Shown piece after piece: positions 1 to 8,991 of a stretch of DNA of 64,000 nucleotides; the first letter of the stretch is position 1, and every line of letters starts with the position of its first letter. Made by a program: the position numbers and the translations under genes. The DNA is from Nitrospina sp. LS_NOB. GTDB lineage: Bacteria > Nitrospinota > Nitrospinia > Nitrospinales > VA-1. The notes under the pieces were generated by a model that worked only from the letters and a program-made list of their open reading frames with translations, was not told the DNA's origin and searched no databases. The stretch spans positions 62,001-126,000 of the forward strand of contig LFLA01000021.1 in the NCBI GenBank assembly GCA_001542995.1, given 5' to 3'.

Positions 1-598
1 AGCAGGCATGTGGTTGCGGTCGTTCATATGCGTTTTTGGACTTTTGCAGTCCGCCAGCTTCCTCGTCGAAATAATAATGTCCTTGTGCCGGTCCTTCGAG
101 GCCGTAGGCCCAGTTCATACCCGTGTTGAACCATTGCGGAGAATTAGGTGCTGCCAACTGCCGCGCCAACATATAACGCATCTCATCATAATAATTGCGC
201 GCGTCTTTCTCACTGCTAAAACAATTATTTTTCCAGCCCCAATATGTCCAGCACCCGGCCAGACGATGAAAAACTTCCTGCGATGTGGTTTCGCAGGTGA
301 ACTGCGCCGATTGAGGAAGCTGATTCAGCGCCTCTTCATCCGGTACCGATGGGCAAAGCCATTCGGGCAGTCCGGGCTCGAACTTCTTTTTCAACCGGGC
401 CGGAACTCCCGCCTTGCGAAAGTATTTCTGCGCCATGATATCCACCGCCACCTGCGACCAGATGTCAGGCACCAAAACATTCTTGATTTCAGAAACCAAG
501 GAACCATCGGCATTGATGATTTTAGAATCACGCTCGACAAAGCCAATTCCTTCGTAGGGGTCCTGATGGCCCTTGGTAAATACCCGATCGATTCGCAT
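1..598 (-). CDS. nrdJ: Adenosylcobalamin-dependent ribonucleoside-diphosphate reductase, N-terminal part (3' end beyond window)
   Basis: Reverse-strand translation from ATG at 598: MRIDRVFTKGHQDPYEGIGFVERDSKIINADGSLVSEIKNVLVPDIWSQVAVDIMAQKYFRKAGVPARLKKKFEPGLPEWLCPSVPDEEALNQLPQSAQ..., typical class II RNR N-terminus; open to the window edge, so absent from the ORF track. Confidence 0.85.
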   Translation of the reverse strand, partial: MRIDRVFTKGHQDPYEGIGFVERDSKIINADGSLVSEIKNVLVPDIWSQVAVDIMAQKYFRKAGVPARLKKKFEPGLPEWLCPSVPDEEALNQLPQSAQFTCETTSQEVFHRLAGCWTYWGWKNNCFSSEKDARNYYDEMRYMLARQLAAPNSPQWFNTGMNWAYGLEGPAQGHYYFDEEAGGLQKSKNAYERPQPHAC

Positions 599-722
599 AT
601 AACGCTCCACTTCGCTAAAAAATGTAATCCCAACAAATTGAATTAGTTATGGGTCAAAGGTTCGAAGGACAACAACAGCTCTTAACTGCCCTTTTTCCTT
701 AAAATTCTTGGGTGCCTCAAAC

Positions 723-744
723 CACAAAATATCTATATTTTGTG
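723..744. promoter_or_regulatory. Perfect palindrome (10-bp arms, 2-bp spacer) upstream of nrdJ, candidate operator
   Basis: CACAAAATAT-CT-ATATTTTGTG; lies just downstream of a minus-strand promoter-like sequence. Confidence 0.5.
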
Positions 745-753
745 TTGTCCAGC

Positions 754-782
754 AAAATATTATACAAGATGTAGTATGTCAA
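754..782 (-). promoter_or_regulatory. Candidate sigma70 promoter for nrdJ
   Basis: Minus strand TTGACA (777-782), 17-bp spacer, TATTTT (754-759); an overlapping TATAAT is also present but with a 12-bp spacer. Confidence 0.4.
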
Positions 783-1062
783 CGAAATTCTAGAGTGCCT
801 GAAAAACTTTCTTTCAAGGCCACAAAACATAACGGTTTCGTGCCCCTTTCCTACCCCAACTATAGGCGAATAAAAAGCAAAAATCAATGTCGTGGAAAAT
901 AAAAAAATTAATTTTTTCTACTGACTTTTAAGAGGCTGGGAATTTTCTGCGAACAAACGGAAGATATAACGCGGGGGAGCAAAACCTTTTCAAGTCGCAA
1001 CAACTCTTTGCCAGCGGACGTGATATTTAACTTTAGCTCTCGTGGCCCGCTGGGGTAAAGAA

Positions 1063-2520
1063 TTATTGCAGTAGCTGCCGGCCGTTGGCCGGGGACCAGT
1101 CGATCTCCACCTTGCCGACAAACTCCATCAGGCGGAACATGCCTTCCCTGGTTCCTTCGGTCAGTTTGATGTGGGTGGCATCCACCACGTTCTGGCCAAA
1201 AGTCGGGTCGAGAGCCCGCCACTCGCCCACATAAACTTCGGGCCAGGCATGATAGAGAAATCCCTCATACTCTTTCGAATACACCAGTCCGTTCACAATG
1301 CGGGTGGGGATGCCCGCCGCACGGGCCACTGCCGTGAACAGGTAAGTGTGCGACTGGCACTCGCCTCGCCTTTCATACAAAGCGTCCAACGCTGTTACAG
1401 TATCCACCAATTCCTTTTCCAGATTGAGGTACACCCAACGGTTGATGTCTTGCGCTACCTGCCAGTCATTTTGAGTGTCTGCGGCAAGTTCCCTGGCCAG
1501 AGCCCGGATCATGGGGTGACGGGATTGCACCTCCGCCGAGTCTTCCAGGTATTTCTTATCCTGCTCTTTCGGCCAGCTTGAAGGGTTGGCGATTGTTTCC
1601 GGTTCAGTTTTAACTTCCAATGTAGCGCGATAAAAACCATTCGGCAGGAGTTCTGTCTCGAGAATTTTTTGCCGATGATCTTGTGGAACGAGGTCGGGTG
1701 AACGGAGGGGCTTAAGGTGAAAGATGACTTTCCTCACCCGGTCCGACCGGTCGATTGGCTTGTCGGGCTTGACCAGACTCATGGTGATCAGGCTACTGAC
1801 CGTCAGCGGTTCATCGAGTTGCTGCGCGACTTCGGCAGATTCTCGGAACGATTCAAAACCCTGGTCGGTGGTTTCTTTAATCACCGAACCATCGTCGGCC
1901 ACCCACAAGATTGTTTCGATGCCGCTGAATTTTTGTTTGATGGCAAAAGTTTCGACGGGCTTGCCCTCGTACTCTAGAGTTTCCCGGCGCAGAACTTCAT
2001 ACTCCAGATCCACCATCATCTGGAACGGCTCCAGAAACAAAGGCAGGGTTCCTTTTTGTCCCACTTTAAATCCGTTCACCATCAGGTTTAAAAGAAAGGT
2101 CGATGAAGGAAGCGCCCCGGGCGGGAGATCAATGGACTCTTCCTTGTCAAACCCCCGCGACTTCACCCGGTAGGTCAGTCGATTGCCTTCCATCTTGCCC
2201 TCGACCTGTTGCCGGTGCCCAGTGATCTCCTGCAGGAGGGAAAAACCCAGAAGTTTGAAATCCGGACTGAGCCATGTCTTTTGATTGATGGTGGTGGACT
2301 GATCGATGGACCCGGAACGAATCTGAAAAAAAACCCTGGAGTCCACCTCAATAGATTCCGGAGTCCAGCGGGTTTGCACACGGGTAAACCCCATCTTCTT
2401 GCCTTGAAAATAGGTTCCCATCCAGTCTTCCCGCTCACCGGTGCCTTGGAATAAGGGCTGGGCATTTACCGACCCACAAAACACCCACAAGACAAAAACA
2501 ATTTGCGCTAATAATTTCAT
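1063..2520 (-). CDS. Exported transglutaminase-like superfamily protein
   Basis: 485 aa, N-terminal signal peptide; core ERRGECQSHTYLFTAVARAAGIPTRIVNGLVY...FLYHAWPEVYVGEWRALDPTFGQ with Cys-His-Asp arrangement. Confidence 0.88.
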   Translation of the reverse strand: MKLLAQIVFVLWVFCGSVNAQPLFQGTGEREDWMGTYFQGKKMGFTRVQTRWTPESIEVDSRVFFQIRSGSIDQSTTINQKTWLSPDFKLLGFSLLQEITGHRQQVEGKMEGNRLTYRVKSRGFDKEESIDLPPGALPSSTFLLNLMVNGFKVGQKGTLPLFLEPFQMMVDLEYEVLRRETLEYEGKPVETFAIKQKFSGIETILWVADDGSVIKETTDQGFESFRESAEVAQQLDEPLTVSSLITMSLVKPDKPIDRSDRVRKVIFHLKPLRSPDLVPQDHRQKILETELLPNGFYRATLEVKTEPETIANPSSWPKEQDKKYLEDSAEVQSRHPMIRALARELAADTQNDWQVAQDINRWVYLNLEKELVDTVTALDALYERRGECQSHTYLFTAVARAAGIPTRIVNGLVYSKEYEGFLYHAWPEVYVGEWRALDPTFGQNVVDATHIKLTEGTREGMFRLMEFVGKVEIDWSPANGRQLLQ

Positions 2521-2636
2521 GCCATCAACGGATCCTCCCAGGATAAAACATTAGGGGAATGTGGTAAGTGACCGAATCACTTCCCACATAAAAATAACAC
2601 CCAACAAGAACATTCAGGTTATCACATTCGGCGGAG

Positions 2637-3299
2637 CTAGTGCGACGCTGACCACGCCCAGTGGCCGTTTGGCCGGATGAGGGAATACAGATGGGTGGCG
2701 AAGAAGCCGAAAGCAATGACCGGTGCAGCAATGGGAATGAGCCACGCCACCAACAACGCGACATTGACAAACCCAATCGCCGTGGCTGATTTAGTCAAAG
2801 TCCTTATCAAGTAGGGCATGGGAAAGGGCGAAAGCATCGAAATGGAGTTTAAAAGCATGACTGCAATCAAGAATGGTTCTGGGGCAAATTCAAAATACTG
2901 TGCTGTCAGGAGTACTAATAGCAGGTGCCGCATCAATTCGTTGGTGGGCGATCCCGCGCTGATCGTTTCAGTAGACGTTAATCGAGAGGTAACACGCAGT
3001 AAGATTGCGGTCACCGCAACAAGGCTGACTAGGCTAAAGGCAAGCCCGTAGTGAATGCCAAGTGCCATGACAATAATTATATGAGCAACAGCATCGCAAA
3101 CATTGTCCAACGCCGCGCCAAAATCACTCTTGAGATTCAGCTTGATGGCAAGGATACCATCGAGATCATCCATGATGTTGTTGTAGATAATCAAGGGAAT
3201 CAAATATTGAAACCCATCTTTAAAAAAAAGGATTGAAAGTGGAAGAACACCGAGCAGGGAAACAATATTGGGTAGATTTTTATATATCATAATCTGCAA
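2637..3299 (-). CDS. CDP-alcohol phosphatidyltransferase family membrane protein
   Basis: 220 aa; MDDLDGILAIKLNLKSDFGAALDNVCD matches D(x)2DG(x)2A[R](x)8G(x)3D(x)3D except Arg is replaced by Ile; multiple hydrophobic segments. Confidence 0.8.
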   Translation of the reverse strand: MQIMIYKNLPNIVSLLGVLPLSILFFKDGFQYLIPLIIYNNIMDDLDGILAIKLNLKSDFGAALDNVCDAVAHIIIVMALGIHYGLAFSLVSLVAVTAILLRVTSRLTSTETISAGSPTNELMRHLLLVLLTAQYFEFAPEPFLIAVMLLNSISMLSPFPMPYLIRTLTKSATAIGFVNVALLVAWLIPIAAPVIAFGFFATHLYSLIRPNGHWAWSASH

Positions 3300-3418
3300 T
3301 TCTCATCATTGATTCAAATTTATAGTCTCCATTTTGTGGGATAGTCGCCATTTGAATATACAGAGTTTGTAAAAAGAACTAACACTTGCTCAATAGTTTG
3401 GCAGGTCACAGCCAATTT

Positions 3419-4036
3419 CTATTCTAAAACATGTTTTCCTTCAGCTTGCCCAATGGCCTCATTTAACAATCTCGTCAGAGCCTGTTTTTCATAAGTGATG
3501 CCTTTGACTATCTCTTTTCCCTGTGAAGAAAGGCGCCGATAGCCCCAAACACATCGGCGTTTCGTTTCATCCCAACCCTCGCGTTGAAAGTATAAAGGCA
3601 TATTTACATCAAAATAGGAAATACTATCAACATCCTTTAAAAGGTCAGAACGGGAATCCCCACCTACTTCATGAAGCGTTACAAGACGACAAGCTTCATC
3701 GGTAATGTCTTTTGTAACTTGGCAATCATCCAGAATTTTCCGCAGAATCTTCGCCCCGTTTTGGGCATGCGCAGCTTTGAAGACATCATAATCGTCAAAA
3801 TCGGAACGGCGGACTTTTCGCGCCTCCACCGCCCTGTCAATATCATGGGCGAGCGCGGCAATCTGCATGGCTGGATCGGTTTTGGGGTCCAATTTAAAAA
3901 GCCATGCAAGCGTGTTATCGGCATGGCCGGGGTCTTCCGGAACTTTGGAGGCGGCGATAACTTCCTTGATTCTCCCTTTTGCATATTCGATGCTATTCAT
4001 TATTTCGGCAAACGATGATTCTGCGTATGGTTTCAA
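3419..4036 (-). CDS. HD-domain protein (putative phosphohydrolase/oxygenase fold)
   Basis: 205 aa; HADNTLAWL...IAALAHDIDRAV...AAHAQNGAKIL...TLHEVGGD; overlaps the end of the IPCT-DIPPS gene. Confidence 0.7.
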   Translation of the reverse strand: MKPYAESSFAEIMNSIEYAKGRIKEVIAASKVPEDPGHADNTLAWLFKLDPKTDPAMQIAALAHDIDRAVEARKVRRSDFDDYDVFKAAHAQNGAKILRKILDDCQVTKDITDEACRLVTLHEVGGDSRSDLLKDVDSISYFDVNMPLYFQREGWDETKRRCVWGYRRLSSQGKEIVKGITYEKQALTRLLNEAIGQAEGKHVLE

Positions 4037-5315
4037 GGTTCATCATCACGGCGATCACCAGTAGCGTCCAAAAAGGTATATGGAGCACAGCGCCAAGAAA
4101 TATGATGAAGACACGAATATCCCGGCCCATGCGGAGCCCTTTGCCTTGGCGAATCTGGCGGCTCATAAGATAGTCGTATTTATCCGCTGTGTAACTCAAC
4201 AAAAATGACCCGATGATCGCCATGAATCCGACAAACAGGACAAGGCCTTCCGTCCTATCCCCATAAGCGTGCCAGGTGAGGCCAAAAAGAAGGAATGCAT
4301 CGGCATAGCGGTCCAGCACGGCATCCAGCCATTTCCCATATTCACTGGCTTGGAATTTAAGCCGTGCCACTTCGCCATCACAACCATCGATTACCGAGGC
4401 GAATTGCGCGAGAACACCGCCCATGAAAAGGGAGAAATAACCGCCAAGGGCGAGCAGACCTGCGGCCAGCATTGAAAACAAGAACGAGACAAGGGAAATC
4501 TGATTCGGGGTAATCGAATAATTCACTAGCCGACGGGAAACCCAAATCGATAAAGGCCGATTCAAAAAACGGGCCACGGGACCATCGCTGACCTTTCCTC
4601 GCATATTGCACAAGAGCGCGTTTTCCGCCCGCTGGAAAGCATTGGGATCATCTACATCGACCCAAAACTGACCGTTTATGTCAATCGCGTTCGCCAAGCC
4701 ATTGTCGGCAAGTTCCTGGACCGCCCCAGATAAGGAAGTATCACCGGTGGCTTCCGCACACCGCTCTAATGCATCGAAGATTGCAGGATCGCATACGAAC
4801 AAACCCGTATCAAATCCATTGTAATCCTCCAGGTTTTTGCCAATATTCCGGATCTTTCCGTCTTCGGTCCTAACTCGAGTAACATCTTTTAAATCGATCA
4901 ACGGATTGGTCATGTTTGTATCCACGCCTAAGACCATTCCATCTTTAGCTAAGGGTTGCTCAAACAAATTACGGACAATGGATGGATCAAAAAGGTGATC
5001 CGCCATCAGTAACAAAAAGGGTTCGCTCAGGAAATTCCGTGCCTTGAGCACTGAAAGGCCATTTTCTTTTTCCCAATCCTCATTAACGATTGAGGTGATA
5101 CGAATATCAAGTCGGTCGGCCAATATACCAAGAAAAGAGCGAACACTCTCCCCCTGGTAACCAGTGACCACAAAAAAGTCATCCGCCCCAGCCTCATAGG
5201 CGCAACGGACGACCCGTTCGATTAAAGGGATACCAAAAAGTGGGACAAGGGGCTTGCTATCGCCCTTACTCCGCAAGCGGTGACCTTTGCCTGCTGCAAT
5301 AATTAGACACTTCAC
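3993..5315 (-). CDS. Bifunctional CTP:inositol-1-phosphate cytidylyltransferase / CDP-alcohol phosphotransferase (IPCT-DIPPS type)
   Basis: 440 aa; N-terminal MKCLIIAAGKGHRLRSKGDSKPLVPLFGIPLIERVV nucleotidyltransferase; C-terminal DGCDGEVARLKFQASEYGKWLDAVLDRYAD is an intact CDP-alcohol phosphotransferase motif. Confidence 0.88.
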   Translation of the reverse strand: MKCLIIAAGKGHRLRSKGDSKPLVPLFGIPLIERVVRCAYEAGADDFFVVTGYQGESVRSFLGILADRLDIRITSIVNEDWEKENGLSVLKARNFLSEPFLLLMADHLFDPSIVRNLFEQPLAKDGMVLGVDTNMTNPLIDLKDVTRVRTEDGKIRNIGKNLEDYNGFDTGLFVCDPAIFDALERCAEATGDTSLSGAVQELADNGLANAIDINGQFWVDVDDPNAFQRAENALLCNMRGKVSDGPVARFLNRPLSIWVSRRLVNYSITPNQISLVSFLFSMLAAGLLALGGYFSLFMGGVLAQFASVIDGCDGEVARLKFQASEYGKWLDAVLDRYADAFLLFGLTWHAYGDRTEGLVLFVGFMAIIGSFLLSYTADKYDYLMSRQIRQGKGLRMGRDIRVFIIFLGAVLHIPFWTLLVIAVMMNLETIRRIIVCRNNE

Positions 5316-5321
5316 TGGGTT

Positions 5322-6515
5322 TTAATTTTGGTTTAGATTTTCTGTAACCAAATCTGGAGATGTCTCCAACCTTAGCCCCTCATTAACGCGCAGGATGTTC
5401 TTGTCCTGAACAAGCTGAGTGCCATCGATGAACCTCTCAATCATTTGAAAGGCTTCATCATCAGTGAACTGGTGGGGAGGATGCTTGCAGAAATAAGCTG
5501 ATGGGGCAAAAAGAACTCCACCCTGACCACGGCTCAATGCCAATTTCGTGCATCGGATAGAGTCGATGACGACTCCAGCGGAATTAGGCGAGTCCTCCAC
5601 GGAAAGCCTAAGCTCAATATTCATGGGCACATCGCCGAAGAGTTTGCCTTCCATTCGAATGAAGCAGATTTTGTTGTCCTTTTGCCAAGGCACATAATCG
5701 CTAGGACCAACATGGATGTTTTTGTCGGCCAAGCGATGGGCGGTAACGGATTGAACCGCTTCCGTTTTGGATTTTTTCTTCGAGGCTAGGCGATGGCGGT
5801 TGAGCATGTTGAGAAAATCGGTGTTGCCGCCGGTATTGAGCTGATAGGTTCGTTCCAACTTGACACCGCGCTTCTTGAACAAGTCGGTCAGAACTCGGTG
5901 AGTGATGGTCGCCCCAACCTGTGATTTGATGTCATCACCGACAATGGGAATATTTTTTTCCTCAAAACGCTTGGCCCATACAGGGTCGCTTGCGATGAAT
6001 ACCGGTATATTGTTAATAAATGCAACATTAGCCTCCAACGCACAGTCCGCATAAAACCGGGTCGCTTCTTCGGAGCCTACCGGAAGGTAATTGAGGAGAA
6101 TTTCCGCACCTGAATCTTTGAGAATCCGTACAACCTCTTCCTTAGTGGGTTCAGGGCTATCAGCCAAAACAAAAGAGCTGTCCGCATCATAATCGTTCAT
6201 GTGATCCGCAAAACCGTCCAAAACTTTACCCATCCTCACATTGACCCCGGATAACGGAATATCGGAACAAAAAATAACACCGCAATTCGGCTTGGCAAAA
6301 ATGGCTTGATGGACATCGCTTCCCACCTTTCGCTTGTCTATATCAAAGGCTGCCACAACCTGAATATCCTCTGGTTTGTACCCCCCAATTTCATGATGCA
6401 TCAGGCCGATAATATCTTGAGGATCTTTATCTTTATAATAATAGATTCCCTGAATAAGAGAGCTGGCACAGTTACCAACACCAATCAAAGCAATTTTTAT
6501 TTTTTCCATCAGCAA
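5322..6515 (-). CDS. Inositol-3-phosphate synthase (myo-inositol-1-phosphate synthase family)
   Basis: 397 aa; KIALIGVGNCASSLIQGIYYYKD...NIPVFIASDPVWAKRFEEKNIPIVGDDIKSQVGATITHRVL...QLNTGGNTDFLNML. Confidence 0.92.
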   Translation of the reverse strand: MLMEKIKIALIGVGNCASSLIQGIYYYKDKDPQDIIGLMHHEIGGYKPEDIQVVAAFDIDKRKVGSDVHQAIFAKPNCGVIFCSDIPLSGVNVRMGKVLDGFADHMNDYDADSSFVLADSPEPTKEEVVRILKDSGAEILLNYLPVGSEEATRFYADCALEANVAFINNIPVFIASDPVWAKRFEEKNIPIVGDDIKSQVGATITHRVLTDLFKKRGVKLERTYQLNTGGNTDFLNMLNRHRLASKKKSKTEAVQSVTAHRLADKNIHVGPSDYVPWQKDNKICFIRMEGKLFGDVPMNIELRLSVEDSPNSAGVVIDSIRCTKLALSRGQGGVLFAPSAYFCKHPPHQFTDDEAFQMIERFIDGTQLVQDKNILRVNEGLRLETSPDLVTENLNQN

Positions 6516-6835
6516 AATACCCTCCAGAAATAACTAATAAAGTCGAAACAAACGTAGGCGTCCTTGAACAAAACCAAACACAAAGGAATCCATTTTTTAG
6601 ATTTTCAATAGGGATTTCTTATTTCAACCGGTAATGCTCTTGAAGATCAATCTCGATTAAACGAGTTGCCTTTTATCTTTTGAGATCAAAATTTTAGGAT
6701 TGAGCAGGAATTATCCCCTTTTTACATCACTCTGTCAATTAATAGGTCCTTCTAGTCAATTCGCAGGTCATCTTGAAGGCAACTGCTTTATAATCAGAAT
6801 CAGCAACTGTTCAAACATCTGGGTGACGATACTCT

Positions 6836-7756
6836 TCACAAGTTGATGGGACTCGTCTTATCGCTGGAGCGAATCAGAAAAAAATGGTTTGTCAATTCAG
6901 GGAAGTCAATGCCCACTACCTCAGGAACACGTGCTATCCAAGGATTGCCCAAACGCAAACCCCAGTATGCCAGATGCCCCACGGTGGATATCATTTGCAG
7001 ATTTCCTGGTACATTCTCCTTCCACGTCTTAATGAATTCACAACCCATTTGCAGGAGAATATAAGGCACATTTAAACAGGTTTGGGCCACTGTCAGACCG
7101 CAGCTGTTAAACAGACTGAGATAGGTCGGGACTGAACGGTAGACGGCTTGGTATTCTCCATTTCGTGTGACCGTTCCTTTCCGCACCGTACTTTCCCGGC
7201 ACAAGATGATACCTCCCGGAGTAAGAAAGGACTTCAATTTCCGTAACAGTGCGACAACATCTTTTTCATTGAGATACATCAATAGTCCACCGAGGAAGAT
7301 AAGTGAACATCGACTTTCTGGTTCAAAAGATAATACATCGTCATGGATCGGAGTGAAGTTGTCGTAGGAAGAACAACGTTGCACCATACTCTCATATAAT
7401 GGCGCGCTTGCTTCAACAGCAAAGACCTTCTTGAATTTCTGCGCAAAAAATTCTGCCCAAAATCCGACACCACTTCCCAAATCAAGAACGGTCCCAGTAG
7501 TATCGACCTTGGCATTGTGGATGAGTTGTTGGACAATAACGGACTCGGCACGAAAACGAAAACTCCCGGCACTGGCAGGAAAACCAAAACCTTCCATCAT
7601 ATAGGGTCCCATGATAGAGGGATCTGCTTTCTTCCAATAGCTATCAACAACTGAATAATCCAGTGTATTAGCAGTAGGTTCCGTTTCACCATTCATCAGG
7701 ATGTTCACTCTTGTTTTCGGGGGGGGTACAGCTCCAGAAAAAAAACGCTGGAGCAA
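6836..7756 (-). CDS. Class I SAM-dependent methyltransferase
   Basis: 306 aa; motif I VLDLGSGVGFWAEFFAQKFKKVFAVEAS; downstream LIFLGGLLMYLNEKDVVALLRKLKSFLTPGGIILCRES. Confidence 0.85.
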   Translation of the reverse strand: MLQRFFSGAVPPPKTRVNILMNGETEPTANTLDYSVVDSYWKKADPSIMGPYMMEGFGFPASAGSFRFRAESVIVQQLIHNAKVDTTGTVLDLGSGVGFWAEFFAQKFKKVFAVEASAPLYESMVQRCSSYDNFTPIHDDVLSFEPESRCSLIFLGGLLMYLNEKDVVALLRKLKSFLTPGGIILCRESTVRKGTVTRNGEYQAVYRSVPTYLSLFNSCGLTVAQTCLNVPYILLQMGCEFIKTWKENVPGNLQMISTVGHLAYWGLRLGNPWIARVPEVVGIDFPELTNHFFLIRSSDKTSPINL

Positions 7757-7767
7757 AAATAGCTGGC

Positions 7768-8580
7768 TTAGATGGCCTCAGGATACGTATCGGTTTCTTC
7801 CAGGATACGTTCCGCATTTACAAGATCGGCTGGGGTGTCAATTTCATACCAGCGGTCAGGATCAAAGAAAACGGCATCCATGGAAAGACTGCCATCCGCT
7901 ATCATCTCTTTGAAAACCACCTCGTAATATTCATTCACTTTGCCAGAGGAAATATAAAGCTCTAACCGTTCAACGACCTTTCGCCACGTTGAATCAGAAA
8001 GGCTGTATATATTGACCGTCTTATAGCGAGCACCTTCTCTATATCCGTTACCACCCATATTAAAAGATTTGACCCTGTTCAGAGAGTCTATCGTTATTGT
8101 GGTTCCATTCATCCAGGGTTGCAGGGGGGAAAGGGCTGTTTTATTTGGATAGAGAAGACCTTCCAGTTGGGTGGACTCGAACACGAGATCACTTTCAACC
8201 AAAAGAAAGGATTCCCGGATTTGGTTTCGAGCCAGCCACAAGGAATAAATATTGTTGGTCGTTTGAAATACCGGGTTGGAAATTAATTCTATGGTCAGAT
8301 CCCCAGCATATTCGTTCACGAACCTTCGGATGCAGTGGTCCATATAACCGACCACTATAACCAGCCGCTTAAAATCATTATCACAGAGATTATCGATCAA
8401 TCTCTCAAGGATAGGGATCCCATTGATTTCAACAAGGCATTTGGGAATAGCGTCTGTGAAGGGCTGTAAACGATTTCCAGTGCCAGCAGCTAGCAACAAC
8501 GCTGTGGTTACACGACTTTCCTGAATATGATTGTTGGTCATCACTACCTCGTTAAATAGTTTAGTATCAGTGCTTTGCAA
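7768..8580 (-). CDS. Sugar-phosphate/phosphocholine/phosphonate cytidylyltransferase-like nucleotidyltransferase (LicC/PntC-like)
   Basis: TALLLAAGTGNRLQPFTDAIPKCLVEINGIPILERLIDNL; TTNNIYSLWLAR; DRWYEIDTPADLVNAERIL. Confidence 0.85.
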   Translation of the reverse strand: MQSTDTKLFNEVVMTNNHIQESRVTTALLLAAGTGNRLQPFTDAIPKCLVEINGIPILERLIDNLCDNDFKRLVIVVGYMDHCIRRFVNEYAGDLTIELISNPVFQTTNNIYSLWLARNQIRESFLLVESDLVFESTQLEGLLYPNKTALSPLQPWMNGTTITIDSLNRVKSFNMGGNGYREGARYKTVNIYSLSDSTWRKVVERLELYISSGKVNEYYEVVFKEMIADGSLSMDAVFFDPDRWYEIDTPADLVNAERILEETDTYPEAI

Positions 8581-8991
8581 ATAGGCAACTAATCCTGAGG
8601 CTTTCTATAAGTGTCTACAAAAACCCGCACAATTCTCGCCATCTCTTTTCCAGAAGATGGAGAAGGGCAATCCCTTACTTTACAAAGGGGTCTAGGAGGA
8701 TTCCAAGACATGCAACAGCGCGTTCAAGCCTAAAGAAGGCCGGAAAACCTTAGAGAAAGATATGTAGGGGTAATACTCTGAGGTGGGCAAAGTATAGATC
8801 AAAAGTTGCCTTTTGTCTAGGGTGTCCGACAACCGTGTCCAGCGACAATAGAAGCGCCTGTTTATAGAAAAATTATGAAAGATTTCTCTGTAAGCCAATT
8901 TTTTATGCTCCAAAAAATTCCTCCCGCCCGTCAGGTAGGCATGCTAGTATTGCCGTTTTACGTTTTTAATAAATTTCTGTTATAATATCTC

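Noticed and set aside
8-646. Long plus-strand ORF (212 aa) at the left edge
   Set aside because: Antisense to the nrdJ reading frame, which gives a recognisable class II RNR sequence.
723-744. Palindrome considered as a rho-independent terminator
   Set aside because: Arms are AT-rich with no GC stem and the position fits an operator just downstream of a promoter.
723-779. Canonical tandem NrdR boxes upstream of nrdJ
   Set aside because: Partial matches only (about 11-12 of 16 positions by eye) and spacing differs from the usual 31-32 bp; not claimed as NrdR sites.
8692-8913. 73-aa minus-strand ORF upstream of guaB
   Set aside because: No recognisable features; lies in an AT-rich intergenic region that likely holds the guaB promoter.
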